From: Hyphomicrobiales bacterium
GTDB taxonomy: Bacteria > Pseudomonadota > Alphaproteobacteria > Rhizobiales > Ancalomicrobiaceae
Direction of reading: 5' to 3'
Length of the DNA: 64,000 bases
Assembly: GCA_021286855.1 (NCBI GenBank)
Contig: JAJTBO010000022.1
Span: 1 to 64,000, forward strand
In this document: in pieces, positions 47,715 to 55,377 of the stretch
Position numbering within the stretch: position 1 is the stretch's first letter
Layout of the letters: every line of letters begins with the position of its first letter
The notes under the pieces: model-generated
The model's database searches: none
What the model was told of the DNA's origin: nothing
The model's input: only the letters and a program-made list of their open reading frames with translations
Position numbers and translations under genes: made by a program

Positions 47715-48707
47715 TCATTCGTCGTCCATCTCGGCGAAGTCGCCGGCGAGGGCGGAGACGACGCGGCCGGTCAGGAGCAGGACGCCGAGCCGGACGAGCC
47801 AGGCCGAGCCGGCGAACGCGAGCGCATAGCCGATCCAGTCGTCGGGCCCGAACACGTCCCAGGACCGCAGCGTCTCGCCGGTGATCATCGAGCGGAACGG
47901 CTTCGCGGCGGCGAGCCACGCCTCGACCGCGACGGCGAGAAGCCCGGCGAAGACCGCCCAGGCGAGGACCGGCAAGAGCCAGACCGAGGCGAGGGCGAAG
48001 CACAGGACGAAGAGCGGGGCGAACAGGTCGATGCGCTCGGGCAGCAGGAACAGCGGCGTCGTGGCGGCGACCACCAGGGCCGTGCGCAGGAGCAGCCGCG
48101 GCGCCGGGTTCTTGCGCCGCGGCGCCGCCCTTCCCGCCGTCCGCGCCGCGACGAAGGCGAGGATCTCCTGCCAACGCTCGGGCGGGCAATAGAGAATCAC
48201 GGTGGTGCGCCAGACGTTGGCGAGGCCGACGGCGTGGAGCGAAGGATGCGGCGTGACGCTGGCGACCGACGCCCAAGAGGCGTGGATCGACGCCTGCGCG
48301 GCGGAAAGAAGACCGGAGCCGACGACGCCCGGCTTGCCCGACAGGACGCCGAGGACCACGGCCAGCGTGTCGACGCGGGCGGCGCGACGATCGGCGCGCT
48401 CGCAGGTCGCGCCGGCGTCGTCGAGCCGGAAGCGGTAGTGCAGGCGGTTGCCGAAGATCAGCGCCGCGGCGAGGAGGCCGACGGCGACGACGCCGCCGGT
48501 GATCGCGAAGACGAAGACCGCCATCGTCCCGATCAGATCCCATTCGCCCTGGACCGCGAAGAGAAAGGCGAGCAGCGCCCACATCAGGAAAGCCGCCAGG
48601 AAGAAGGCCTTGGCGACGGCGAGGACGACCAACCGATTGCCGAGGAGCGGCACGTCGATCTCCCAGGCGATCGTCTGGCCGGTCGGCCGGCGGGCACGCT
48701 TGGTCAT
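47715..48707 (-). CDS. Unrecognised integral membrane protein
   Basis: A 330-residue protein with about six hydrophobic segments: two near residues 30-85, two or three around 207-270 and one near 298-318. Between residues 90 and 195 is a soluble alpha/beta part (LHYRFRLDDAGATCERADRRAARVDT, VWRTTVILYCPPERWQEILAFV). I recognise no family. The start at 48707 has GGGAG 6 nt upstream. Upstream lies a promoter-like sequence shared with the secreted repeat-protein gene at 57750, which hints at a common regulon with the protease locus. Convergent with the aldo/keto reductase. Confidence 0.75.
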   Translation of the reverse strand: MTKRARRPTGQTIAWEIDVPLLGNRLVVLAVAKAFFLAAFLMWALLAFLFAVQGEWDLIGTMAVFVFAITGGVVAVGLLAAALIFGNRLHYRFRLDDAGATCERADRRAARVDTLAVVLGVLSGKPGVVGSGLLSAAQASIHASWASVASVTPHPSLHAVGLANVWRTTVILYCPPERWQEILAFVAARTAGRAAPRRKNPAPRLLLRTALVVAATTPLFLLPERIDLFAPLFVLCFALASVWLLPVLAWAVFAGLLAVAVEAWLAAAKPFRSMITGETLRSWDVFGPDDWIGYALAFAGSAWLVRLGVLLLTGRVVSALAGDFAEMDDE

Positions 48708-48729
48708 GGCGCGGTCTCCCGGTTCGAAG

Positions 48730-48771
48730 ATGTTTCCATTCTATGTCGGACCCGGCCGCCGCGCCTTGATC
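48730..48771 (-). promoter_or_regulatory. Promoter-like bipartite sequence, copy 1
   Basis: On the minus strand GATCAAGGCG (48771-48762) is followed after 18 nt by TAGAAT (48743-48738) inside GACATAGAATGGAAACAT. The same pair of elements lies before the gene at 57750, with 17-nt spacing. It ends 23 nt upstream of the membrane-protein start. TAGAAT resembles a -10 box; the upstream element is not a standard -35. Confidence 0.5.
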
Positions 48772-48941
48772 CCGCCCCTCGCCCGCCGCCCGCACGCCGC
48801 GTCGAAGCGCCGCTCGAGTAGGTTTCCCAATGGTTTCTCGAGGGGCCAGAGACTAACTCTTCTCGAAACGACGAAGGCTCCACTTCGCCGCGCTCGTTCG
48901 TGACGGCGCATGACGAAGAGCGACGCCTCGGGAGGAGCGCG

Positions 48942-49145
48942 ATGGCCCCATCGGCGCGCGGCGTCAAGCGACGCGAGGTCCTCGCGGCCAGCTCGGCCGT
49001 CGTCGTGGCGGCGACGTCCGACCCGAAGCCCGTGGACGCGCCGCGCCGCCTCCGCCGAAGGCCGGCGGCGCAGGGGGGATCGGCGACGCCGACGCCATCG
49101 ATCGCATGCTGCGGCAATGACCGCGTCGGGAGGACGACGAGATGA
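48942..49145 (+). pseudogene. Small exported-protein ORF with a probable frameshift
   Basis: A 67-codon ORF with GGAGGAG 5-6 nt before ATG 48942. It encodes a Tat-like signal (VKRREVLAASSAVVVAATS, residues 8-26) and then a proline/arginine run. From about 49040 a different frame reads APPPKAGGAGGIGDADAIDRML, then R-Q and a stop at 49118-49120. That ending is nearly the same as the C-terminus of the next protein (GGGDADAINQMLKR). A single-base indel near 49037-49045 would join both parts into a normal exported peptide of about 60 residues. It is therefore either a frameshifted gene, a sequencing error, or an internally deleted copy of the downstream gene. As it stands the ORF stop overlaps the next start (ATGA). 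Confidence 0.5.
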
Positions 49146-50173
49146 CCCGAGCCGTTCACCATCCCACCCGCCGTCTGGTGATCATGAGCGCGGTCGCCGG
49201 TCCGGCGGCGATCGGCGTGGCGCGTTTCGGCTTCGGCGACGCCCTCGCCGCGGGCCGACGTCGCGCCTATGTCGCCTCCGGCGCGGGCGCCGCGTCGTTG
49301 CTCGACGATCCGGACTACCACAAGGTGTTCGAGGCGATCTTCTCCGGGCTCGACACGACCTTCGCCGCCGCGCCGAGCCGCGAGGCGCTGCTCGACGGCA
49401 TGATGGCGGCCGACGTCGTCTATCTCAGCGTTCATTCCAACCGCAACGTGATCGCGGCGGAGGGCGGTGAACTCGTCTCGATCGGCGACATCATCCGACG
49501 CCGCAGAACGGCGGGGCATGCGCCGCGGCTGGTGGTGATCGCGGGATGTCTCACCCTCGACAACAAGACGCGGACGACCCTGCCGCGCGCCTTCGGCGTC
49601 GAGGAGAGCGGATCGGGCGCGGCCTATATCGGGTTCACGACGACCATCGTCGGCAAGAACGTCGACGCCTTCTTCCGGGTGTTCTTCTCGCTCTGGCTGC
49701 GGCCGGACAAGGCCGGCCACTACCGGACCCTCGAAGAGGCGCGCGAGGAGGCGCTCGCCTTCATCGAGGCGCGGATCGAAGACAATCAGGCGATCGCCGC
49801 GGCCGGCAACACCGACGCCGGCAAGATGATGAAGTTCGCCGCCGGCGTGCCGAACGTCGGCCGCAAGATGACGATCGTCGGCGACGGCGGTCTGCGCCTC
49901 ACCGATCTCGATCGGCCGGCGGTCACCACGGCCCCCTCGACGAGCGAGGGGACGCCGACCGGCGCGGGCTCCCCCGGCGAGACGGGGCCGGCGACCCCGA
50001 CCAATCCGCCGTCGACGAACGGCGCCGGCACCGCCGGCGGGTCGACCTGGACGCCGAGCGGCGGATCGGGCTGGTCGCCGAGCGGCGGAAATGGAAGCCG
50101 GTCGCCGACGACCTCGGGCGGATCGCCCGGCGGCGGCGACGCCGATGCGATCAACCAGATGCTGAAGCGTTGA
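49142..50173 (+). CDS. Exported caspase-fold-like (clan CD) protein with His-Cys dyad
   Basis: A 343-residue protein. A Tat-like signal occupies residues 1-37 (TRRLVIMSAVAGPAAIGVA...ALAAG). The central domain has a hydrophobic strand before His98 (DVVYLSVHSN) and another before Cys136 (PRLVVIAGCLTLDN), the spacing of catalytic His and Cys in clan CD peptidases such as caspases, gingipains and CHAT proteins. The usual SGHG and DACRDNP sequences are not present, so it is a divergent member and activity is unproven. From residue 255 on is a low-complexity Gly/Ser/Thr/Pro tail ending GGGDADAINQMLKR. The start overlaps the upstream small ORF; the next gene starts 20 nt later. Confidence 0.65.
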   Translation: MTRAVHHPTRRLVIMSAVAGPAAIGVARFGFGDALAAGRRRAYVASGAGAASLLDDPDYHKVFEAIFSGLDTTFAAAPSREALLDGMMAADVVYLSVHSNRNVIAAEGGELVSIGDIIRRRRTAGHAPRLVVIAGCLTLDNKTRTTLPRAFGVEESGSGAAYIGFTTTIVGKNVDAFFRVFFSLWLRPDKAGHYRTLEEAREEALAFIEARIEDNQAIAAAGNTDAGKMMKFAAGVPNVGRKMTIVGDGGLRLTDLDRPAVTTAPSTSEGTPTGAGSPGETGPATPTNPPSTNGAGTAGGSTWTPSGGSGWSPSGGNGSRSPTTSGGSPGGGDADAINQMLKR

Positions 50174-50193
50174 CACGTCCGGAGGGCTCGACC

Positions 50194-51177
50194 ATGTCGA
50201 TGCATTCCCCTTCCCGTCCCCATCGGCTCGTGGCCGCGTCCGCGGCGGCTCTTTTCGTCGTCCTCGGCGCGCCGAGCCCGCGAGAGGCGCGCGGCGAGGC
50301 GGAGATCGTGCGGCTCGCCGATCTGCCGCCGCTGCGGTCGACGGCGCGAGAGCCGACCGCCGCGGCGCTGATCGCCACCTGGCTCGCCGGCTACGGGTTC
50401 GAGCCGGGCAAGCATTTCGACGCGGAACGCTACGAAATCCTCGACCGTCGCGTCGTCAGACAGGGTGAGACGGGGCGGGCGATGCTGCGCTTCCGGGTGC
50501 TCGGGCTCGACGGCGATGCCGCTGCGCTCGCCGAGACGCGGTGTCCGGGCCGAGGTCGACCGATCGAAGCGCAGATCTTCTTCCGGTGGAACCGCGAGAG
50601 CGGCGACTGGTACTCGCCGGGCGGCCGCGGCGATCCGGCCTTGAAATCTTGTGTCGACGAAACGCTCTGGAGCGAAGATCAGGTGGCGCTGATCGTCGAT
50701 CCGCCGCCGCTGCCGGCCCCTCCGAAGATCGCGAAGAGCGACGTCGCGACGCCGCCGCCGGGCTCGCCGGAGCGCAAGGCGGTGCTCGACGCGCTCCGGC
50801 CGGGGTTCGAGGCGCTGTTCGGCGCGCCGATCGAGTTTCGGGTCGGGGAGATGCGGCTCGCCGCCGGCTTCGGCTTCGTCTCGGTCCATCCGCAACGGCC
50901 GGGCGGACGGGCGATCTCTGCAGCGGAATGGACCGCGGCGGTCGGGCCGTGCGAACAGACGCCGGCCGACGGGACCGCGCAGTTCTGGATGCGTCGACGC
51001 GACGGGCGTTGGTCGGCCGGGTGGGGCGATCCGCGCGGCGTCTGCGCCACCGATTCGATCGCCGACCTCGGTTATCTGATCGGCGCGCCGCCGCAGCTGA
51101 TCGATCGCGACGACTGGGGCGACACGGATTTCCTGCCGATCGACGACCCGCAGTATTTCGATTTGTGGAAGAAGTGA
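50194..51177 (+). CDS. Secreted protein of unknown function
   Basis: A 327-residue protein with a signal peptide (about 1-35: LVAASAAALFVVLGAPSPREARG). The mature part seems to have two related halves: residues 50-165 (ALIATWLAGYGFEPGKHFDAERYEILDRRVV, then RPIEAQIFFRWNRESGDWYSPGGRG) and residues 190-320 (AVLDALRPGFEALFGAPIEFRVGEMRLAAGFGFVSVHP, then GTAQFWMRRRDGRWSAGWGDPRGVC). Both halves end in a W-rich beta-like segment with a Cys, which may pair in the periplasm. I know no family. GGAGGG lies 7 nt before the ATG. It is cotranscribed with the caspase-like gene and convergent with the caspase at 51211. Confidence 0.7.
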   Translation: MSMHSPSRPHRLVAASAAALFVVLGAPSPREARGEAEIVRLADLPPLRSTAREPTAAALIATWLAGYGFEPGKHFDAERYEILDRRVVRQGETGRAMLRFRVLGLDGDAAALAETRCPGRGRPIEAQIFFRWNRESGDWYSPGGRGDPALKSCVDETLWSEDQVALIVDPPPLPAPPKIAKSDVATPPPGSPERKAVLDALRPGFEALFGAPIEFRVGEMRLAAGFGFVSVHPQRPGGRAISAAEWTAAVGPCEQTPADGTAQFWMRRRDGRWSAGWGDPRGVCATDSIADLGYLIGAPPQLIDRDDWGDTDFLPIDDPQYFDLWKK

Positions 51178-51207
51178 CGGGCGGACGCGGCGCGGCGCCC
51201 GCCGGTC
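51176..51207. terminator. Imperfect hairpin between convergent protease-locus units
   Basis: GACGGGCGG (51176-51184) can pair with CCCGCCGGTC (51198-51207) with one mismatch. It sits between the stops of the convergent genes at 50194 and 51211. No T-tract; a bidirectional end is possible. Confidence 0.35.
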
Positions 51208-51210
51208 ACA

Positions 51211-52632
51211 TCAGCGGCCGGGCGCCAGGATCGTCTCGGCGCGCAGATCGTCGACCGAGCGGGGGCTCTGCCGGCCGCCGGTCGCGTCTTCGACGGCCGC
51301 GCGGATCTTGCGATAGGCGACCGAGACGTCCTCGCCGGGGCGGCCGAGGTTGTCGAGAAGCGCGGCGGTGAAGACGCTGACTTCGCCCGTCCCGGTCTCC
51401 GCGGTCTTGCCCTCCTCCGAGGCGAAGACCAGGAAGCGGTTCTTGCGGACCAACTCCTTGGGCACCACCGCCAGACCCTTGGTCGGACCGCCGAGGCCCT
51501 TGTAGAAGGTCTGGGCGAGCTTTTCTTCGACGACCGGATTGTCCCGGCAGGCGTCGATGAAGGCGAGGACGACCTCCGCCCCGTCGGCGGCGTCGAGGAA
51601 CTTCTGCAGGTCGACGGCGCGCGCCTCGACGTCGAAGGCGGCGCCGGGCGCGGTGAAGTCGGCGTCGGTCGGCAGCAGGTAGTTGCGCCCCTTCACCTGG
51701 ATGCCGTGACCGGAGAAGTAGAAGAGCGCGATCTTCGCGCCCTGCGCCTTGGCGAACCAGTCGGCGAGGTCGGCGGTCATCGCGCCCCGCGCGAGATCGC
51801 GGCCGAGGATCACCTCGAAGCCGAGCCCCTGCAACTTCGCCGCCATCCGATCCGCGTCGGTCGCCGGCGTCGGCAGACGCGGCGCGGCGACGTAGGCGCC
51901 GTTGCCGACGACCAGCGCGACACGGCGGCCCGGCGCGACGGCGGCCGGGTCGGGCGGCGGAGCGGCGGTCGGCTTCGGCGAGGTCGGCGGCGCGGCGGCC
52001 GGACCGGCGTCCACCGGAACCGGCGGTTTCGCATCGGCGATCGGAGGCGTCGGGGGCGGGGGCGGGGGCGGGGGCGGGGGCGGCGTGGCCGCGACGGTCG
52101 TCGCCCCGCGGAACTCCAGGCTGGCGGCGATGCGGTCGCAGACCGGCTTCAGGGTCTTCCACTGCGATCCGGGGCCGCGGCAGGTGAGGACGAAGCGGCG
52201 ACCGTAGAGCGGCGGTTCGACGACGACGAGGTCGACGCCGCGGGTGTCGTTCCACTGGTCCTTCAGCGAGAAGTCGATGCGCACCGCCGGGCGACCGCCG
52301 AGGCTGATCGCGGTCGCCCGCGACGTCACGCCATCGGAATCGGAATAGGCGTGGCTGCTCTCGCCCCATCCGACGACGACCAGGAGCGAACGTTCGACCA
52401 CGCCGTTGCGGGTCGCGGAGAGGGCGACGCCGTCCCAGGCGTCGGCCCCGGCGGCGAGCTTGCCCGGTTCGGAGCCGCCGAAGGGGCGCAGATCGGCCGG
52501 CGTCTCGAAGGCGACGCCGCCGTAGTCGCGCCGCCGCCAGCTCTCGGCGGCGGCGGCCGACGGCAGCAGACACGCGACGACAAGAAGGCCGCCGAGCCCG
52601 GCGCAGAGATGCGATCGGAGCGTGGTCGTCAT
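51211..52632 (-). CDS. Exported caspase-family (C14) protease
   Basis: A 473-residue protein with a signal peptide (1-29). Residues 30-176 form an N-terminal domain of DUF1795/PsbP-like appearance (YGGVAFETPADLRPFGG; RFVLTCRGPGSQWKTLKPVCDRIAASLEF). A proline-rich linker follows, with eleven consecutive prolines at 184-194. The caspase p20-like domain begins RRVALVVGNGAYVAAPRLPTPATDADRMAAKLQGLGF, with catalytic His309 in FYFSGHG and Cys362 in FIDACRDNP, both intact. Bacterial caspase homologues usually cleave after Arg or Lys or process partner proteins. It is the last gene of the minus-strand unit and a paralogue of the gene at 52674. Confidence 0.9.
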   Translation of the reverse strand: MTTTLRSHLCAGLGGLLVVACLLPSAAAAESWRRRDYGGVAFETPADLRPFGGSEPGKLAAGADAWDGVALSATRNGVVERSLLVVVGWGESSHAYSDSDGVTSRATAISLGGRPAVRIDFSLKDQWNDTRGVDLVVVEPPLYGRRFVLTCRGPGSQWKTLKPVCDRIAASLEFRGATTVAATPPPPPPPPPPPTPPIADAKPPVPVDAGPAAAPPTSPKPTAAPPPDPAAVAPGRRVALVVGNGAYVAAPRLPTPATDADRMAAKLQGLGFEVILGRDLARGAMTADLADWFAKAQGAKIALFYFSGHGIQVKGRNYLLPTDADFTAPGAAFDVEARAVDLQKFLDAADGAEVVLAFIDACRDNPVVEEKLAQTFYKGLGGPTKGLAVVPKELVRKNRFLVFASEEGKTAETGTGEVSVFTAALLDNLGRPGEDVSVAYRKIRAAVEDATGGRQSPRSVDDLRAETILAPGR

Positions 52633-52673
52633 GGGTCGATCTCCCGATCACGCGGGCGGCCCGGCGGCGGCGG

Positions 52674-54239
52674 TCATTTCGCCGACGTCGCCAGATAGAG
52701 CGCCTCGCGCAGGTCGTCGACGGCGCGCGGACTCTGTTGACCGCGCGTCGCCTCCTCCACCTGCCGGCGCACCCGGCGGTGCAGCACCGAGATGTCGACG
52801 CCGGGGGTGGGCAGGATCTTCAGGAGGGCGGCGGTGTAGACCGAGACGGCGCCGTCGCCGGTTTGGGCGGTCTTGCCCTCGTCGGCGGCGAAGCCGACGA
52901 ACTGGCCGGTTCCGAGGTCCTCCTTGCGCACCACCGCCAGCCCCTTGGTCGGGCCGCCGACGCCCTTGTAGAAGGTCTTGGCCAGATTCTCCTCGACGAT
53001 CGGATTGTCGCGACAGGCGTCGACGAAGGCGAGCACGGTGCGCGCGCCGCTCGCCGCATTGATGAACTTCTGCAGATCGACGGCGCGGCCGTCGACGTCG
53101 AGCGCGGCCTGCGGGTCGTCGAACCTGGCGTCGATCGGCAACAGATAATTGTGGCCGTTCACCTGAACGCCGTGGCCGGAGAAATAGAAGAGCGCCACCT
53201 CGGCTCCCTGCGCCGCCGCATAGAAACGGGCGAGATCGGCGGTCATGGCGGAGCGCGCGAGATCGACGCCGCTGGTCACTTCGAAGCCGAGCGCGCTCAG
53301 CATCGTGCTCATGCGCGCGGCGTCGGCCGCCGAGGTCGGCAGTTTCGGCGCGCCGACATAGGCGCCGTTGCCGATCACCAGAGCGACGCGCCGGCCCTTG
53401 GGCGCGACCGCGACCGGCGGCTTGCGATCGTCCTCGGACGCGGCGGCGGCGGGCGAGGCCTTGCCGAGCTTCAGTTGCTCGAGCTTCAGCCGCTCGATCT
53501 CCGCCTGCAGCTTCAGCCGCTCGAGTTCGGAAGCCGAATGCGAGAGCGGGGTCACGGGTGGGACCGCCGGCTTCGGCGGATCGGCCGGCGGTTGAGGAGG
53601 CGGCGGTGGCGGGGGCGGAGGCTCGCTCGCGACCACCGGTTCGCCGCCGGGCGCCGGCACGAGCGACTTCGACAGGCGGGTGACCAGCTCGGAGTTCGCC
53701 TGGGTGAGGGCGCGAGGGTGCGAGATCAGCAGGAGGGTGGCGACCGAGCGATCCGGCGACAGCCAGACCCGGACGTAGAAGCCTTCCTTGTCACGGGTTC
53801 CGGACAGCACGAAGTTGTCGGCGAAGACCCGTTCATAGTCGAAGGTCGCGCCGGGCAGACCGGCGCGGATCGTCGTGCGCGCCTTGTCGAGATCGACGCC
53901 GGCGACGTTGTGCTGGCCGTAGACGCGGACCTCGATGCTGCGATCCTTGGAGCGCAGGGTGATGCCGTCGCCGTTTTCCGGCGGCGGCTCGGCGACGAGG
54001 CTCGACGGCAGATCGACCGAAAAGCGGAAGCGCGGGTTCTCCCAACGCCGCCAGGTCACGGTCGTGGCCGGCGCGCCGGTCGAGCGGAAATGAGAGCTTC
54101 CGCTCGACAGATCGCTCGGGACGAAGCTGTCGCGCGCCGCGGCGGGCGGCGCGAGGAACGCCGCCGCCAGCACGGCGAGGGAGGCGAGCGCCGAGCCGGC
54201 CCGGCCACGCCGTCGACGATCGACGAGGGTTGCGGTCAT
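52674..54239 (-). CDS. Exported caspase-family (C14) protease
   Basis: A 521-residue paralogue of the product of 51211. After a signal peptide (1-36) comes an N-terminal domain (about 60-195) with RFRFSVDLPSSLVAEPPPENGDGITL, of the same PsbP/DUF1795-like kind. A proline-rich linker (207-222) is followed by a short coiled coil (SELERLKLQAEIERLKLEQL, 236-255). The caspase domain has RRVALVIGNGAYVGAPKLP, catalytic His355 in FYFSGHG and Cys408 in FVDACRDNP. The caspase domains of the two neighbours are clearly alike while their N-terminal parts have diverged, which suggests an old tandem duplication. The genes are 41 nt apart. Confidence 0.9.
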   Translation of the reverse strand: MTATLVDRRRRGRAGSALASLAVLAAAFLAPPAAARDSFVPSDLSSGSSHFRSTGAPATTVTWRRWENPRFRFSVDLPSSLVAEPPPENGDGITLRSKDRSIEVRVYGQHNVAGVDLDKARTTIRAGLPGATFDYERVFADNFVLSGTRDKEGFYVRVWLSPDRSVATLLLISHPRALTQANSELVTRLSKSLVPAPGGEPVVASEPPPPPPPPPQPPADPPKPAVPPVTPLSHSASELERLKLQAEIERLKLEQLKLGKASPAAAASEDDRKPPVAVAPKGRRVALVIGNGAYVGAPKLPTSAADAARMSTMLSALGFEVTSGVDLARSAMTADLARFYAAAQGAEVALFYFSGHGVQVNGHNYLLPIDARFDDPQAALDVDGRAVDLQKFINAASGARTVLAFVDACRDNPIVEENLAKTFYKGVGGPTKGLAVVRKEDLGTGQFVGFAADEGKTAQTGDGAVSVYTAALLKILPTPGVDISVLHRRVRRQVEEATRGQQSPRAVDDLREALYLATSAK

Positions 54240-54327
54240 GATCGGCGTCCTCCCTCGGTTTCGCGCTCGGGCGGAGGCGGGCGGCCCTGTCCGAGCGCAG
54301 TGGCGAGCGCCTAGGCGGGCGCCGGGA

Positions 54328-55314
54328 TCAACGGGTCATCGGCACGCCGATCTTGTCGACCTCGAAGCGGTTGGCGCGGACCGAGACGCGCGCCTGCAGA
54401 CCCATCTGATCGAGCATCATCTGCACGTTGCGCTCGAGCCGGGCGGCGTCGGCGCAGGACTCATACCAATATTCGGCGTAGCGCATCTGCGAGCGGATCG
54501 GCCGATAATGGTCATAGCCCTTGAAGGCGGTCAGATATTCCTGGATCCGCAGCACTTCCTGCGTTTCGAAGCCCCTGAGCGCGATGGTGTAGCCGGTGGT
54601 CATGCCGGTGCAGTCGCTCGGCGGGCCGGAGGGCGCGGCGATCGGCGCCGGCGCGGTCGGAACGCCGATCGGGGCCGGCGCGGTCACCGGGGCGGCCGAA
54701 ACGCCCGGGCGGGCCGGCGACAGCATCGCCAGCTTCTGGGCGAGCACCGCGCCGACGTCGTGGGCGATCTGCTTGGCCTGACCGCCGATGTGCTCGAGCA
54801 CGCATTCGCGGTTGCAGTTGGGTGGCAGCGGCGGCAGATCCCGCGGCCCATAGGCCACTTCGAAGTTGCCGAGGCCGAGGCCGCTCTGGACCTGCAGCAT
54901 GCGGCCGGGAATGCGGATGTTGAGATCCATGATGTCGGCGTAGTTGTTCTTCTGCACCGAGGCATAGATCTGGAAGATCACGACCGCGTCGATCGGCGGG
55001 GTCTGGACGCGTTGGGCGACCGAGATCACCTCGGCGTCGACCCGCCGGATGCGGCCGGGATTGGTGATGCCCATCGACACCGCGGTCTCGTCGTAGACGC
55101 GGAAGCCGAGCTGGCCCATCTCGGACTGGATCGCCTGGAGGACACGGTTGAACACCCGCGAATTGCGCGGGACCGTATCTTCATCGGCGTCCTCGCCCAT
55201 GACCAGCAGATTGGGTTGCTCGCCGGCGACGGCGCGGCCGCCGGTCGGGAGGACCGACAGGCCGATCGCCAAGGCCATCGCGGCCGTCTTGAGGAGGTTG
55301 GACCACATCGTCAT
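54328..55314 (-). CDS. Secreted protein of unknown function in the caspase operon
   Basis: A 328-residue protein with a signal peptide (1-31: LLKTAAMALAIGLSVLPTGGRAVAG). Residues 32-195 form a conserved-looking alpha/beta domain: VMGEDADEDTVPRNSRVFNRVLQAIQSEMGQLGFRVYDETAVSM, DAVVIFQIYASVQKNN, LNIRIPGRMLQVQSG, CNRECVLEHIGGQAKQIAHDVG. A Pro/Ala linker (205-230) leads to a C-terminal domain of about 95 residues starting DCTGMTTGYTIALRGFETQEVLRIQEYLTAFKGYDHYR. Four Cys residues could form disulfides. I do not recognise a family; the first domain has the feel of lipoprotein or secretion-accessory proteins. AGGAG lies 6 nt before ATG 55314. Confidence 0.7.
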   Translation of the reverse strand: MTMWSNLLKTAAMALAIGLSVLPTGGRAVAGEQPNLLVMGEDADEDTVPRNSRVFNRVLQAIQSEMGQLGFRVYDETAVSMGITNPGRIRRVDAEVISVAQRVQTPPIDAVVIFQIYASVQKNNYADIMDLNIRIPGRMLQVQSGLGLGNFEVAYGPRDLPPLPPNCNRECVLEHIGGQAKQIAHDVGAVLAQKLAMLSPARPGVSAAPVTAPAPIGVPTAPAPIAAPSGPPSDCTGMTTGYTIALRGFETQEVLRIQEYLTAFKGYDHYRPIRSQMRYAEYWYESCADAARLERNVQMMLDQMGLQARVSVRANRFEVDKIGVPMTR

Positions 55315-55377
55315 GGCAGTCTCCTTGGTATGTCTCTCCCCGAAATGGATGGATCGCGCCGGGCGAGGCTTCCGCCG

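Noticed and set aside
52050-52085. G-rich run considered as a possible G-quadruplex or simple-repeat element
   Set aside because: It encodes the eleven-proline linker of the caspase at 51211, so coding function explains it; slippage there is possible but not shown.
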